From the NCBI RefSeq assembly GCF_021462225.1, contig NC_061815.1, forward strand, positions 47,851,873 to 47,915,872: DNA of 64,000 nt. The letters are read 5' to 3'. The notes beneath the pieces are model-generated. The model saw only the letters and a program-made list of their open reading frames with translations, was not told where the DNA came from and did not search any database. The stretch is from Girardinichthys multiradiatus (Eukaryota > Chordata > Actinopteri > Cyprinodontiformes > Goodeidae). Positions 35,781-47,485 of the stretch are shown one piece after another (the first letter of the stretch is position 1; every line of letters begins with the position of its first letter). Position numbers and translations under genes: made by a program.

Positions 35781-37860
35781 CCCTCTTGTTGTAGTGACTA
35801 GAATTACTCTGGTAATGACCATCCTTTCCTCATGTACTGTCAATAGGCAAAAAAGGCCGAGGCCCTTGTTCCTCAGTTGTTTGATGCAGACATTTAGTGG
35901 CATCATTATCCAAACGGTGATACCAGTGGGTGGCTGTGAGGGCTTGAGGTGAAATAAGCCATTTAGCCGCTTTTTGATGGCCTCCCCAGACCTCACTGTT
36001 CTCACGTCCAGGGTCAGAGCTGAGGAGGCTTCTATTCTCCCTCAGTCTCACTGCTGTCATTACTGAGCCACTTGATCAATCGAGGCCAACGCAAGTGGCA
36101 ATGTCTGATGCTTTTTAGATCAGAGATGATAACAATAATGCCTGTTTGGGTAATTGTCCCTCTTTGCAGGTTTCATTAAGTTCTAATTCTGTTGACATTT
36201 AATGTGAGATCTGATATGGATGCAGCTCGGTTGGCATCACTGGGAGATGGTTGTAAAATGATCACCAGATAAGTTGAATCTGAGTTGGACTTGATTCTTC
36301 TGTTTCTAGTTGAACTTGTGCTGTAAACTGTTCTCAAACAATGTGAAATTAATCTGCTTCGCAATTCTAAAATGAAAAAATTCAAATAAGGTTGGTGAAT
36401 TATTAAAGAATCATTGGACTGCATATAAATCTGCTGTAAGACAACTAAGCTTCCTCTTCAACAGCCTTCAAGAGCACATTACTGTGCACATAACAGTTTC
36501 ACTCATGAGTCAGAAAAGCAGATAAAAAGCAGCACAAAGATCAGAAACAAAATAGTTGTGTGGCCTGCGTGAAAGACAGTCAGGATTGGAAATGATTTAT
36601 GACAGTTTAGGATTATGATTATTATGTGCACATTAGTCATGGTTATCAACATATCAACATTATCACAATCTGGTTAAAATGTGTTAAATATTTGCATACA
36701 CTAATCTTATTGTAGGCTCTGTTAATTAGTTTTTTCTGCTGCTTAAATTATTTTCATATTATTATTATTTTATATTATTATATTTTTTGAAATGAGTTGT
36801 AGTGGAATTACTAGCATCATTTCACTGACATATAGTCTCTCACCATCACACACAGAATGTCTTCTGCATCTGTTTTTGACCAAAGGCTTTGTTTTCAGAA
36901 TGAGACCTTGTAGCAGTGAGTTTATCTATATACAGTATTAAAAGATACAGTTAAATAGTACTAGTTATAACAATAAACAACCCAACAGCGTCTAGATTTA
37001 CTATATTAATATATGTTTTTTACAAGAGTGATAGTAAAACCTGGGAACTTCATGAGAGGTTTATGCAGAAGATAAGGTCTGCTGTAGATATTGACTGTAT
37101 ATTTTTAACTACCTCATTTCTCTCAAGGTGGACACTAAGCTATTTCAGTTTAGCTTTAAAATCCTTTGTCTGAAGTTTGGAGTGAATTATGTTTCCCTCA
37201 AAGCTTTTATTGTGACGGTTTGGAGGAAGTGTCAGCTCATCTGCTGCAATGATGCTGTAAAACAGAACTGCTTCTGGCAAAGAAACCAAATAAGTATTAT
37301 TTTACTCGTCCTGTATAGGACAGACAGACCATGCTCTACACATCAGTTCACCTTTAGAGCAAGAAAACAGACAAACCAGCAAATATCCAGCTAAAAGCTA
37401 ACTTATTTAGCATTACTTAGGAAGGAGATGACTACTCATATATTTTCCTTCTGAATGTATTGAATAAAAAACATTTCCAAAAACCATTTTCCTGTTGTTC
37501 GACATACTTGTAACACTTGTTGCTCTTGCTGGTTGAAATATGTCTGCTTCACAATTAATGCTGTGTGCTTGCGTCTGGAGCAAAGTGTCTGAAACTTTAT
37601 ATCTGGTGGGCAATTAAATAAACTGGATTTCTGTGGTCACTGAATGCAGTTTTAATGATAATTTGGTTTTAAAACAGTAAAACTAATCATCAGAAATAAT
37701 ATCATGTTAATCACTGAAACCTGTAATCATTTTATTTCTAGCTATGAGTTGATACGATTTATTTACTTTATAACTTCATACTGGAATCACACAGAAAGCG
37801 TGAAGAAAAAATGCTTTTTAGACATGTCTACAGGTTATATATCTATCCATTATTAGACAT
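35781..37860. other. Unique AT-rich sequence, nothing recognised
   Basis: No supported exon, transposon or RNA gene. Confidence 0.5.
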
Positions 37861-37869
37861 AAGACGGAG

Positions 37870-38308
37870 TGTTCTCTTTGTTTTTCTGCTCTGTTCTCTC
37901 AAACCTCCAGTCGGTCGTGGCAGATGGCCGCTCACACTGAGCCTGGTTCTGGTTCTGCTGGAGGTTTCTTCCTGTTAAAAGGGAGTTTTTCCTCTCCACT
38001 GTCGCTACATGCATGCTCAGTATGAGGGATTGCTGCAAAGTCAACACCAGTGACTGTCCATTGTCTCTACATGCTCATCCAGGAGGAGTGAATGCTGCAA
38101 GTCACTGACTGGATGCAATCTGCTGGGTTTCCTTAGATAAAAAAAACTTTTTATCCAATTTGAATAAATAACTGAATCTGACTGCACTGTTCAATTGTTA
38201 CGATTAATTGGAATGTATGTACCTGACCGTTGTGAAGTGTCTTGAGACAACATGTGTTGTGAATTGGCGCTATATAAATAAAGCTGAATTGAATTGAATT
38301 GAATTGAA
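37870..38308 (+). mobile_element. L2-tailed non-LTR repeat, 3' end
   Basis: The 3' end GTGAATTGGCGCTATATAAATAAAGCTG followed by (AATTG)n (to 38308) is the type of tail found on L2-group LINEs and the SINEs they mobilise. The upstream part (TCTGCTGGGTTTCCTTAGAT, CTCCACTGTCGCTACATG) is a body I recall as abundant in several teleosts. No coding frame is visible, so it is either a 3' UTR of a truncated LINE or a SINE-like element. The 5' boundary is approximate. Confidence 0.6.
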
Positions 38309-41300
38309 ACAATGCCCATTTTTTTACTGCATAGGCGTGTAAGAGCTCTCTCCGGCTCCCTGTGCGAGACAGGTTCCGCTTGCTCGATGAGATCACTCGA
38401 ATCTTTCTCACGCCAGTACCTTCCCATCATGGCACACTAATTATCTACTTTATTTACCTCCTTTACATACAGAATCTTAACATGCAGAATCCTTGTCTGA
38501 TACCGTTCAGTCTATATTCTGCTACTTGTGGTAAAATTTGCCCTTTACCTGTTTCTGAGCTTCATAGGCTTGCCATACTGTAACGGATACCCAGAGTGCA
38601 CTGCACCATGACATTGCTGCCCAGTTTTTTCCAAAATGAGTAAACAAATAACAAGGTAGTGAAGATATTGATTATGACAAGATGGCTTAGATTTGTAGTG
38701 CATACAGTATAGATTTGTTTGGGAGAGTCAGGTTACAGTAAATTAGTAATGTTATGCATTAAACAACCTCTTCTAGGAATAATAGAATACTTACTATAGA
38801 TGTCTGTGTTTCCCATAAGGCTGGATTTCAGGCCTTCATTTGGCAGATGAAACTGGCTAACTGCACTTTAATATGACATCTGCGTGCAGTCGGACATGTC
38901 GGGAAAAAAATTCAGCCCCTCCTTTCAGCCGCTTTCACTTCTTCTATAATCAGGGGCAGCGGATGGGGAAAGAAGCAGAGAGTAGCTTTTTATTCCTAAA
39001 TAATAGGCCACTTAGGCAGATATTCTCCCCAGACTCATCAGCTCTGACTTTTCTTTTTTCTACCAGATGAACAAATTTGAAGTAGAGTTCAAACATACCA
39101 TCTAATATAAAATTCCTTTAATATAAGCTCACCCCTTTCACCAACTATTACTCCTTTCACCCTTTTCACATACCCGTGTCTTCCCCTATCCACCTTGTCT
39201 CTTTGTTATCATCCATCATTGAGAACTCATAGGTGCCCTTTGCAGTACTGTACCTTTTAGGTTAGCTCTTGATGCCTTTTGAAATCGCTGGCTTATCCAT
39301 GCTTTGATGTTCCCTTCAAATGGGTACTAAGTAAAACTTTGAAGTTGCGACCTAGATGTGGCCAAGAATGTTGAATAACAGCAATAACTCAGCACTTCAC
39401 AGGTTTTTTTCGGTTTGCGAAGAGATAGTGCCGCACATCCCCGACATGCCGTATGATTCAAAAGGCAGTGTCTAGGAAAGAAATCACCATTATTTGTTTT
39501 TAAAAGTGAAGGAGGGAGAAGGAGTGCTCTGTCTATCTTTGTTCTATTTCTGGGAATGGTTGCCAGAGGATTACTGCAAGTGGCAGAGTATTCATTATTT
39601 AGATGGAAGTAGTGGAGTTGGGAAAGGGCTGGTTTCATAAACCATTTGACGGTGACATGTGCGCTGCTATAGTAGAAGCAAAGAGTGAAAAAAAGTTTCA
39701 CCTCCAAAATTTATCCCCCAGAGCAAAGGCACTTGTAGCAACTCTCTGGCAGAGACTGCTGAGACATTCAACACTAAGTAAAACTGATGGAGCAAACTCA
39801 GATTGATGGAGTTAATGGATGAAATCGTTATGAGTTCCCTTGGATCTCTCTCTATATGGCTCTGAAAGTCATGGAGCATTCATCCCGCTGTTTCATGGTG
39901 CATGTAAGATGTGGTATTATAGTTTTAAATACAGCATCTTTCATGCTTGTTATTACATTGAAAATGACTGAGTTGGATAGCTGCATCCAGAAATCTTTGT
40001 TAAGCCCGACTGATTGTAAAATAGTAGCAGTTTTGTCTCTGAGGCTGGTTCTGAATTCTTTTGAAAACATGACTGGAGATATCGGCTGCGACATTTTAAC
40101 AGCCTGAGAGTAAAATGTGAATTGCAAATGAGAAGGCTGACATGGTTATTTTCCAAAGCAAAATCGCTGCCAGCATGGTGGGTCACCAGCAAGACATTTT
40201 CTCCCGGGTTAAACATTAGCATGTTTATCCTGACAGTTCTGATCCCGGCCATGGAGAGGTTCCTACCACCGTGATTAATGCACTGTCATGCCACCACGGT
40301 AGAGGATGTCTCTCGGCAGTCTCCATCCCCTTTCCCGAACCCTTCCCTGATATTTCACTAATGTGACTCGACAATAAAGAGATTGATAGTGATCATTATG
40401 CTGCTCTCAAAGAGTAATGTCGCTTCCCAGCATGATCCAGCCAGCTCCTAATTCAATGACTGCTGTGGGTCGCGTCTGAGCAGTGGCGGTACATACTCTT
40501 ACTGTACGTGCAACTGACTTCTTCTGCTCATGTGACATTTGAAAACCAGCTTCTCATGCTGCTACAGTAAACTCCTGAAGCCATGTACATCTCAACAACA
40601 AAGCACCCTCCACCTCCCCCTGCAGGTTGGCTCTTTCTAAAGGACTCGACACTAAAAGAAACAAGAGAATCAACTGTAACACTTTGCAGACTATATTGCC
40701 AATTTCCCAGTTCTGCCTCTACAAATAAAACTGTGAGGGTCATTCATTTGCTTTCCCCGTGCTCAGTCTTTACAGCTAGGTTGATTTGTTTATCTGTATG
40801 TGTTTAGCCCCTGGCCCCAATCTTTTACATGAGAAAAAGGTTTAGCATTTAAATTGGTTGATCCGCTGCACGTTTGCTAAACCTGTTTTTAAAGCATTAC
40901 TCTGATGAAAAGCAGATGCTAATCCCAGAGGGTGTGCGGCCTTATCTGACTAAACACCTGACAATGAGACTCTATTGTCACACTGAGAACAGAAAAGCCT
41001 CTCTGTGACCATGTCTTGCTATATTTATTGACCAGTGCAATTTAGCATGCTGTGGCTGCAGGTATGAATTAGAGCATGACATTTTGGGAACCGAAGTTGT
41101 TGTTTTCGACCACTTGGCATCAGTGCAGAAGGGAACTTTAAGTCTTTCTAATGCCATGCTACTCACAAAGTTGGTCTCCGCTGCTGCTTCGTCTGCCAAA
41201 TATTTTCTACAGTAACTTCTGGGTAGCAGTGACCAGACCTGAATGACAAGACTTTGTTTGCTTTCCTGCTTTCAGAGGTAATCCTAGAATCTCTTGTATG

Positions 41301-41596
41301 CATTTCTGTCCTGCTTATGTTCACGCTATCTGATCCTGTTTTGCCGGGTAACCCATTTTATATTTAGCCAGACAAGACGTTTAGTCAATATTGTTGCTCA
41401 TGAATATGTAGAAGAAAGGTGGCCTTCACCTTAATGTGGCAGATGTGATTTCTAACTAAATCATAGGGATTACATTATCGACAGTGCCTTGAATAAACAT
41501 CAGGATGAGGTCAAAATTCATTGTCTTCCATTATTTGCACAGCATCCGTAGCATAGTGAGGTTTTAAAAGAAGCAGATCATATCCTGCATGTATAT
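38309..41596. other. Unique sequence, possibly conserved non-coding, no gene seen
   Basis: More balanced composition than most of the window and few homopolymers around 39.6-40.1 and 40.8-41.2 kb. No known repeat or exon could be supported. Confidence 0.4.
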
Positions 41597-41628
41597 GAAT
41601 GATGACTGCATGTATGCAGTCATCATTC
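41597..41628. repeat. Perfect 15-bp-arm inverted repeat (hairpin)
   Basis: Arms GAATGATGACTGCAT (41597-41611) and ATGCAGTCATCATTC (41614-41628) are exactly complementary and separated by only GT. In DNA this is a quasi-palindrome; in RNA a 15-bp stem with a loop too tight unless the innermost pairs open. Too short for a typical microRNA precursor. No poly-U follows. Confidence 0.8.
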
Positions 41629-42479
41629 CCAGTGATAAATTATCATAATTCAGGGCTGATTTAATTTTAGTTTTGATGGGGGGAATTGATTGTGTCCAAC
41701 TTGGGAGACTGATTGTGTTTTCATCATGCAGGTTGGGACTGTGATCATTTCAGCTGCTTACCATTCTCTCTGTTTGCACATTATCCAGACACAGATTTTG
41801 CTTCTTGCTATAATCTGGCTTCATATTTTGCCACAGAAATTCAACAGGACCACAAAATACTGCACTATCAGGACACAGAAGGAAAAACATGTTCAAATAG
41901 TGACAGCTGAATGTGCATTGTGGATGAAATGTTATAGTGTGACTGCACACAGTGGTGCCAATCATGGATTTTTTGTTAGATTAATAAGCCTTTGTTCGGT
42001 TTGTTGTGGTGAATGCTAATGTGAAGAAGGAAACTTAACCAGCTGCTGCCTTTTTTAAACTGACAATTTACGGTTTTGTGAAGCCATATGCTCTCGCTGC
42101 TGCCTTTTCTCTCAAATATCACTTCTCAGTTTCCATTGTCAGTCTCATCTTGACTTTTGTGATCCTAATTCTGATGGATGTATTCCAGTGTGAAATGACT
42201 CATCCGGGTGTGAATGTGGACCATCCTTTGCCTCCTACTGATGCCATTTGGTGAGAGGGAGGGAAAGCTAGGAGACCATCAGAGGAGATGGCAGAAAGCT
42301 TGAGTGTTGATGACGCTCCTCCCTTATCTAATTGGGGGAAAGCAAACATGATTAAGCCCAGTCTGAAGGACGTGGTGTCTTCCACCACAGAGACGTGTCA
42401 CGTTCTGCTGCGTGCACAGCTGAAAGGCTGATCAGCAGAGTCTTATGACAGCATCAAGCTGCTATCTCATAGAAAAAAG

Positions 42480-42494
42480 TTTTTTTTTTTTTTT
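42480..42494. repeat. T15 homopolymer
   Basis: A run of 15 T following GAAAAAAG. The flanks were not recognised as a retroelement, so its origin is unclear. Confidence 0.8.
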
Positions 42495-42769
42495 GTGTAG
42501 CTGCTAAGTAAACTGTTTGAAATGAATTTAATAAGTATTCCCGTACAGTACAGCAGCTGTATGTCAAGGTTTGACCACAGGGACTTCATGTCAGCAGGAC
42601 TAATAATTATAAGCTGCTTTAAAAACACAGTACAGTGTAAAAATATATAAGAAGAATACGAGTTTTTGCCAACGATTCTGTTCCGTTCGAATCTCCAAGC
42701 CATGACCTGCAGCATACACTGGAGTAATTCACAGCTGAGTGTAAAGGGCCCATCTCCTCCGGCCATTCC

Positions 42770-43250
42770 GGTGCCTTTATGTTCTAACTCTCACCTATGC
42801 CCATGAGATATGGATCATGTCCAAAAGAAGAAGATCCCAGATATAAGAAGCTAAAAGGAGCTTCCTCTCCAGGGTAGGTGAACACAATCATAGTGGTAAG
42901 GTAAGGAGCTCCATCATTAGGGGAGAGCTTGTGGTAGAGCCACTACTCCTCCACATCAAAAGGATGTCGCTGAGGTGATTCAGATATCTGATAACAGGGC
43001 CTCCTGGATGCCTCTCTTTAGAGCTTTTCTGGGCACATCCCACTGGGAAAAATACTTCAGGCCAGACCTAAAACTGTCTGGAGAGACTCCATATCACTTT
43101 CTTCCCTTGGGATTCCCCAGAATGAGCTGGAGAGAGTTGCTGGGGAGAAAAGACAGATCTCTGGGTTCCCCTCTTCGTCTGGTTACCCCCACAACCCGAT
43201 CTCAGATCATTAGAGGTCAGTGGATGGGTGAGACTATCTTTACCAGACAA
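42770..43250 (+). mobile_element. Decayed RTE-type LINE 3' end
   Basis: Translated with several frame changes, the stretch gives LTYAHEIWIMSKRRRSQI, SFLSRV, VRSSIIRGELVVEPLLLHIKRM, GPPGCLSLELF, and ends near PPQPDLRS. This is the same order of motifs as the younger minus-strand copy at 22.87-23.48 kb (LTYGHELWVM, VRSSAIREGLGVEALFLHIE, MPPGHLP). Stops and frameshifts break it throughout. The young Tc1 copy 2 begins about 25 bases past its apparent end. Confidence 0.65.
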
Positions 43251-43275
43251 GGAAGTATCTGCTCTACTGAATATA

Positions 43276-43475
43276 CAGGTCCTTCTCAAAATATTAGCAT
43301 ATTGTGATAAAGTTCATTATTTTCCATAATGTAATGATGAAAATTTAACATTCATATATTTTACATTCATTGCACACTAACTGAAATATTTCAGGTCTTT
43401 TATTGTCTTAATACGGATGATTTTGGCATACAGCTCATGAAAACCCAAAATTCCTATCTCACAAAATTAGCATAT
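43276..43475 (+). repeat. Left terminal inverted repeat of Tc1 copy 2
   Basis: About 200 bp, starting CAGGTCCTTCTCAAAATATT, inverted relative to 44685-44884 with few mismatches. Confidence 0.9.
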
Positions 43476-43603
43476 CATTAAAAGGGTCTCTAAACGAGCT
43501 ATGAACCTAATCATCTGAATCAACGAGTTAACTCTAAACACCTGCAAAAGATTCCTAAGGCCTTTAAAACTCCCAGCCTGGTTCATCACTCAAAACGCCA
43601 ATC

Positions 43604-44607
43604 ATGGGTAAGACTGCCGACCTGACTGCTGTCCAGAAGGCCACTATTGACACCCTCAAGCAAGAGGGTAAGACACAGAAAGAAATTTCTGAACGAATAG
43701 GCTGTTCCCAGAGTGCTGCATCAAGGCACCTCAGTGGGAAGTCTGTGGGAAGGAAAAAGTGTGGCAGAAAACGCTGCACAACGAGAAGAGGTGACCGGAC
43801 CCTGAGGAAGATTGTGGAGAAGGGCCGATTCCAGACCTTGGGGGACCTGCGGAAGCAGTGGACTGAGTCTGGAGTAGAAACATCCAGAGCCACCGTGCAC
43901 AGGCATGTGCAGGAAATGGGCTACAGGTGCCGCATTCCCCAGGTCAAGCCACTTTTGAACCAGAAACAGCGGCAGAAGCGCCTGACCTGGGCTACAGAGA
44001 AGCAGCACTGGACTGTTGCTCAGTGGTCCAAAGTACTTTTTTCGGATGAAAGCAAATTCTGCATGTCATTCGGAAATCAAGGTGCCAGAGTCTGGAGGAA
44101 GACTGGGGAGAAGGAAATGCCAAAATGCCAGAAGTCCAGTGTCAAGTACCCACAGTCAGTGATGGTCTGGGGTGCCGTGTCAGCTGCTGGTGTTGGTCCA
44201 CTGTGTTTTATCAAGGGCAGGGTCAATGCAGCTAGCTATCAGGAGATTTTGGAGCATTCATGCTTCCATCTGCTGAAAAGCTTTATGGAGATGAAGATTT
44301 CATTTTTCAGCACGACCTGGCACCTGCTCACAGTGCCAAAACCACTGGTAAATGGTTTACTGACCATGGTATCACTGGGCTCAATTGGCCTGCCAACTCT
44401 CCTGACCTGAACCCCATAGAGAATCTGTGGGATATTGTGAAGAGAATGTTGAGAGACTCTAGACCCAACACTCTGGATGAGCTAAAGGCCGCTATTGAAG
44501 CATCCTGGGCCTCCATAAGACCTCAGCAGTGCCACAGGCTGATTGCCTCCATGCCACGCCGCATTGAAGCAGTCATTTCTGCCAAAGGATTCCTGACCAA
44601 GTATTGA
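43604..44607 (+). pseudogene. Tc1-like transposase, frameshifted by 1-bp deletion
   Basis: The ATG at 43604 opens a 268-codon frame (to 44410) whose first 218 residues are normal transposase: HTH1 about residues 8-45, basic linker GRKKCGRKRC about 49-58, second HTH about 68-110, and the first catalytic Asp in LFSDESKF (residue 148). At about 44256 one C present in copy 1 is missing (GAGCATTC against GAGCACTTC), so residues 219-268 are out of frame. The true C-terminal part is in the frame 44260-44607, with the second Asp in FQHDLAPAHS and the Glu in PIENLW, 34 residues apart. The lesion differs from that in copy 1, so the two copies were inactivated independently or descend from different dead sources. 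Confidence 0.9.
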
Positions 44608-44684
44608 GTGCATAACTGTACATGATTATTTGAAGGTTGACGTTTTTTGTATTAAAAACACTTTTCTTTTATTGGTCGGATGAA

Positions 44685-44884
44685 ATATGCTAATTTTGTG
44701 AGATAGGAATTTTGGGTTTTCATGAGCTGTATGCCAAAATCATCCGTATTAAGACAATAAAAGACCTGAAATATTTAAGTTAGTGTGCAATGAATCTAAA
44801 ATATATGAATGTTAAATTTTCATCACTACATTATGGAAAATAATGAACTTTATCACAATATGCTAATATTTTGAGAAGGACCTG
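44685..44884 (-). repeat. Right terminal inverted repeat of Tc1 copy 2
   Basis: Inverted partner of 43276-43475; ends GAGAAGGACCTG before TA. Confidence 0.9.
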
Positions 44885-44885
44885 T

Positions 44886-44915
44886 ACATATATTTATATA
44901 TATATATATATATGT
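44886..44915. repeat. (AT)n microsatellite
   Basis: ACATATATTTATATATATATATATAT immediately right of Tc1 copy 2; the TA duplication of that insertion is part of it. Confidence 0.85.
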
Positions 44916-45955
44916 AAATAACAGATTAGTAGTTTTTACTCTTACTTTTTCATACTTTGTCATTTATTTAAATTTCATCTGAATATTTTCTTAGTGAACG
45001 TATTAAATGAATCAGTGAGCATTTGATTTAAAATCAAAAATCAGTTATTTTAGATAAGGATTTTCTACACTTATTTCAAGCCTCGCTTAAAGAAATAGAA
45101 CATAACTCTTCTCTGACCACATGAGTAGATGTTAAGAATATTTTGTATCGCCATGTAGTAATGAATTTATCATGCAGCTCCATGACATGTTGTTTATTTT
45201 GCTGCTGTCTGATCAGCCTACACCTAACCTAACAGCTCAATGTACGTGTTATAAAGCTGAATTCAAGGACAACTGTAGGTTTTCTGAAACCTGTAACAAA
45301 GTGTTTTGTAGTTTTTCATCATGTTCGCCAGAGCAGAAAGTCACTAAAAGACCCCCCTGGAGTTTGTTCTTTTCTCTTTGAAAGTGCCTCATCGTTATTA
45401 GTTAATAATAATCCCATTTTGGACAAATATGGTTCTTTTTGAAAGCTTGACCTTATTTGATGTTTTGTCATTTTTATTCTCAGCTGTGATAGATTTTGAG
45501 AAGATAGCAGTTTGGTGGATATTATATAAAAACTGTTCATGTCGTGTAATTACAAAATCCAGGTGCAGCCGAGTCAGAACATCTTTTTAATTATTTTCCA
45601 CCATGAAGTACAGTTATACAGATAATCCTGCAGAAGTGATGAATACCATTTCATGGAGCACAATGTCTGATATTTAGTCTTGATGTAAAAGCCCGAGGTG
45701 AGCAATAATTAAGCTCTCCTGTGTTGAACACTTCCTCACTTTCAGATGAGTCATGACCGATTCACAACATGTTCCAAGCAGCACGGAACCAAAATCTGTG
45801 TGGTTAAGATGTAGAGGCGCGAGGGAGGCGCTAATTGATGCCTGCTGAGGCACGAAAAGCAAATTGTATAGTTTACAAGTACAACCACCAAACTAAAGAC
45901 ATGCAAAGCCCTGTGTGTGAATGGAGCATGAGCACAGAGAAACTTAATGGAAGCT
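44916..45955. other. Unique AT-rich sequence, nothing recognised
   Basis: No exon or repeat could be supported between Tc1 copy 2 and the L2 LINE. The exact left boundary of the LINE within 45.84-45.97 kb is uncertain. Confidence 0.45.
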
Positions 45956-45959
45956 GTCA

Positions 45960-46374
45960 ACACAAACAGCAAATGCTCAAACAGGGACATATTTTGGACT
46001 TGATCATCACTAAGGGTCTAAACATTTCCAAGGTGTCTGTAACTGATGTTGCTCTATCTGACCACGTTTCTGTTATTTTTGAAAGCATCCTCTCCAATGA
46101 CTCAGTTTGCCAAAGAGACATGGTAAGAAAACGCATCTTTAAGGACGGTGCTGCTGAAACCTTTAACCAGATTTACTCTTCTACCTCCACTTTGCCCTGT
46201 AACACTGTAGATGAGCTGGTAGATAACTTTCATTCTAAAATCTCAGACATCATTGATTCAATTGCTCCAATTAAAGTGAAAGTCGTTTCTGGGAAGAAAA
46301 TGTCTCCATGGAGAAGTGCTCCACCAGTCAGAAGTGAAAAAAAGGAGTGTCTAAAAGCTGAACGCAGGTGGTGA
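45960..46374 (+). pseudogene. L2 LINE endonuclease C-terminal part
   Basis: The frame (open from 45835, homologous from about 45960) contains GHILDLIITKGLNISKVSVT and DVALSDHVSVIFE, the SDH motif at the end of the endonuclease/exonuclease/phosphatase fold, where His is catalytic. It then runs through APIKVKVVSGKKMSPWR and KAERRW into a TGA at 46372-46374 that most likely replaces an Arg codon (CGA). The same frame continues open beyond the stop to 46965, so this is a single nonsense change. The N-terminal catalytic residues of the nuclease are absent. Confidence 0.8.
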
Positions 46375-47485
46375 AAGACTGGACTCCAGGTTCACTATAT
46401 TATCTATAAAGAGAGACTATACATATATAACCTTCAACTGAAAGATGCAAGGGAATCTTTCTTTTCTGAGATCATCAGCAAAAACATTAACAATGCTGGT
46501 GCATTATTTGCCACGGTTGACAGGTTAACAAACCCTCCTTTAACTGTAGCATCTGAACTCCACTCTACCAGGGCCTGCAATGAGTTTGCTAAATTATTTA
46601 CTGAAAAAACCCAAAAGATCAGAGGGGCAGTCAGCACATCCACATCAACTTCAGTACCAAAGTTGTCTCCAACTAGAACTGATTTTGACAAAATTTCCCA
46701 ATTTCACCAAATAAACTACAAAAACTTAGAAGAAATCGTACAGCAACTAAGCTCTTCTTCCTGCTGTCTCGATGTTTTACCCACAGCTTTCCTTAAGAAA
46801 GCTTTGCCTGTCATAACATCTGATTTAACTCCAATAATAAACACGTCCCTTTTATCAGGTGTTTTCCCCCAGGCCCTGAAAACAGCAATTATCAAACCAG
46901 AGCAACTTGGACAAGCTGCTACTGCAGAACTACAGGCCTATATCAAACCTCCCCTTCATCAGTAAGATTATTGAAAAAGCTGTTTCAGCAGTTAAACAAC
47001 TTCCTAACAACGACCAACCGCTTCGATGTCTTCCAGTCAGGCTCCCTGCTCACCACAGTACAGAGACTGCTCTTGTAAAGGTGTTCAATTACATCCGCAT
47101 AAATGCAGACTGTGGAAGAACCACAGTGCTGGTATTATTGGACCTTAGTGCAGCATTTGACACTGTTGATCACTCCATTTTATTAGAGCACCTGGAAAAC
47201 TGGGTCGGCCTTTCTGGTACAGCACTCAACTGGTTTAAATCCTACTTGAAGGACAGGGACTTTTTTGTGTCAGTAGGTAACTTTACATCAGACAACACAA
47301 AAATCACATGTGGCGTTCCCCAAGGGTCCATATTGGGGCCCCTTCTATTCAATATCTACATGCTCCCCCTATCTCAGATTTTAATAAACAAAAACGTAAG
47401 TTATCATAACTATGCAAATGACACACAGCTATGCGTTACAATGTCACCAGGTGACTATGTTACTATGTTAGTAGGTGACTACTAA
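46375..47485 (+). pseudogene. L2 LINE reverse transcriptase, catalytic site mutated
   Basis: The first piece (46375-46965) contains LQDARESF-like linker sequence and LDVLPTAFLKKALPVI, then SDLTPIINTSLLSGVFPQAL. A frame change at about 46900 leads into 46907-47485, with NYRPISNLPFISKIIEK, HHSTETALVKVFNYI, motif A LLDLSAAFDTVDH, GVPQGSILGPLLFNIYM (motif B) and motif C. Motif C reads YANDTQ where YADDTQ is expected: the first catalytic Asp of the YxDD box is Asn (codon AAT, 47417-47419). Some codons near 46.90-47.03 kb also seem missing. With the nonsense and frame changes, the enzyme is dead. Confidence 0.85.

Larger units (their letters stand above)
43276..44884 (+). mobile_element. Tc1-like transposon, young copy 2
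   Basis: A complete 1609-bp element with TA on both sides (43274-43275 and 44885-44886), same orientation as copy 1 about 10 kb upstream. Inverted repeats are about 200 bp (43276-43475 and 44685-44884). The single transposase frame has one base missing, giving 1609 instead of 1610 bp. Ends are intact, so it should be cross-mobilisable. The right flank runs into an (AT)n microsatellite, a typical TA-rich target. Confidence 0.95.
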
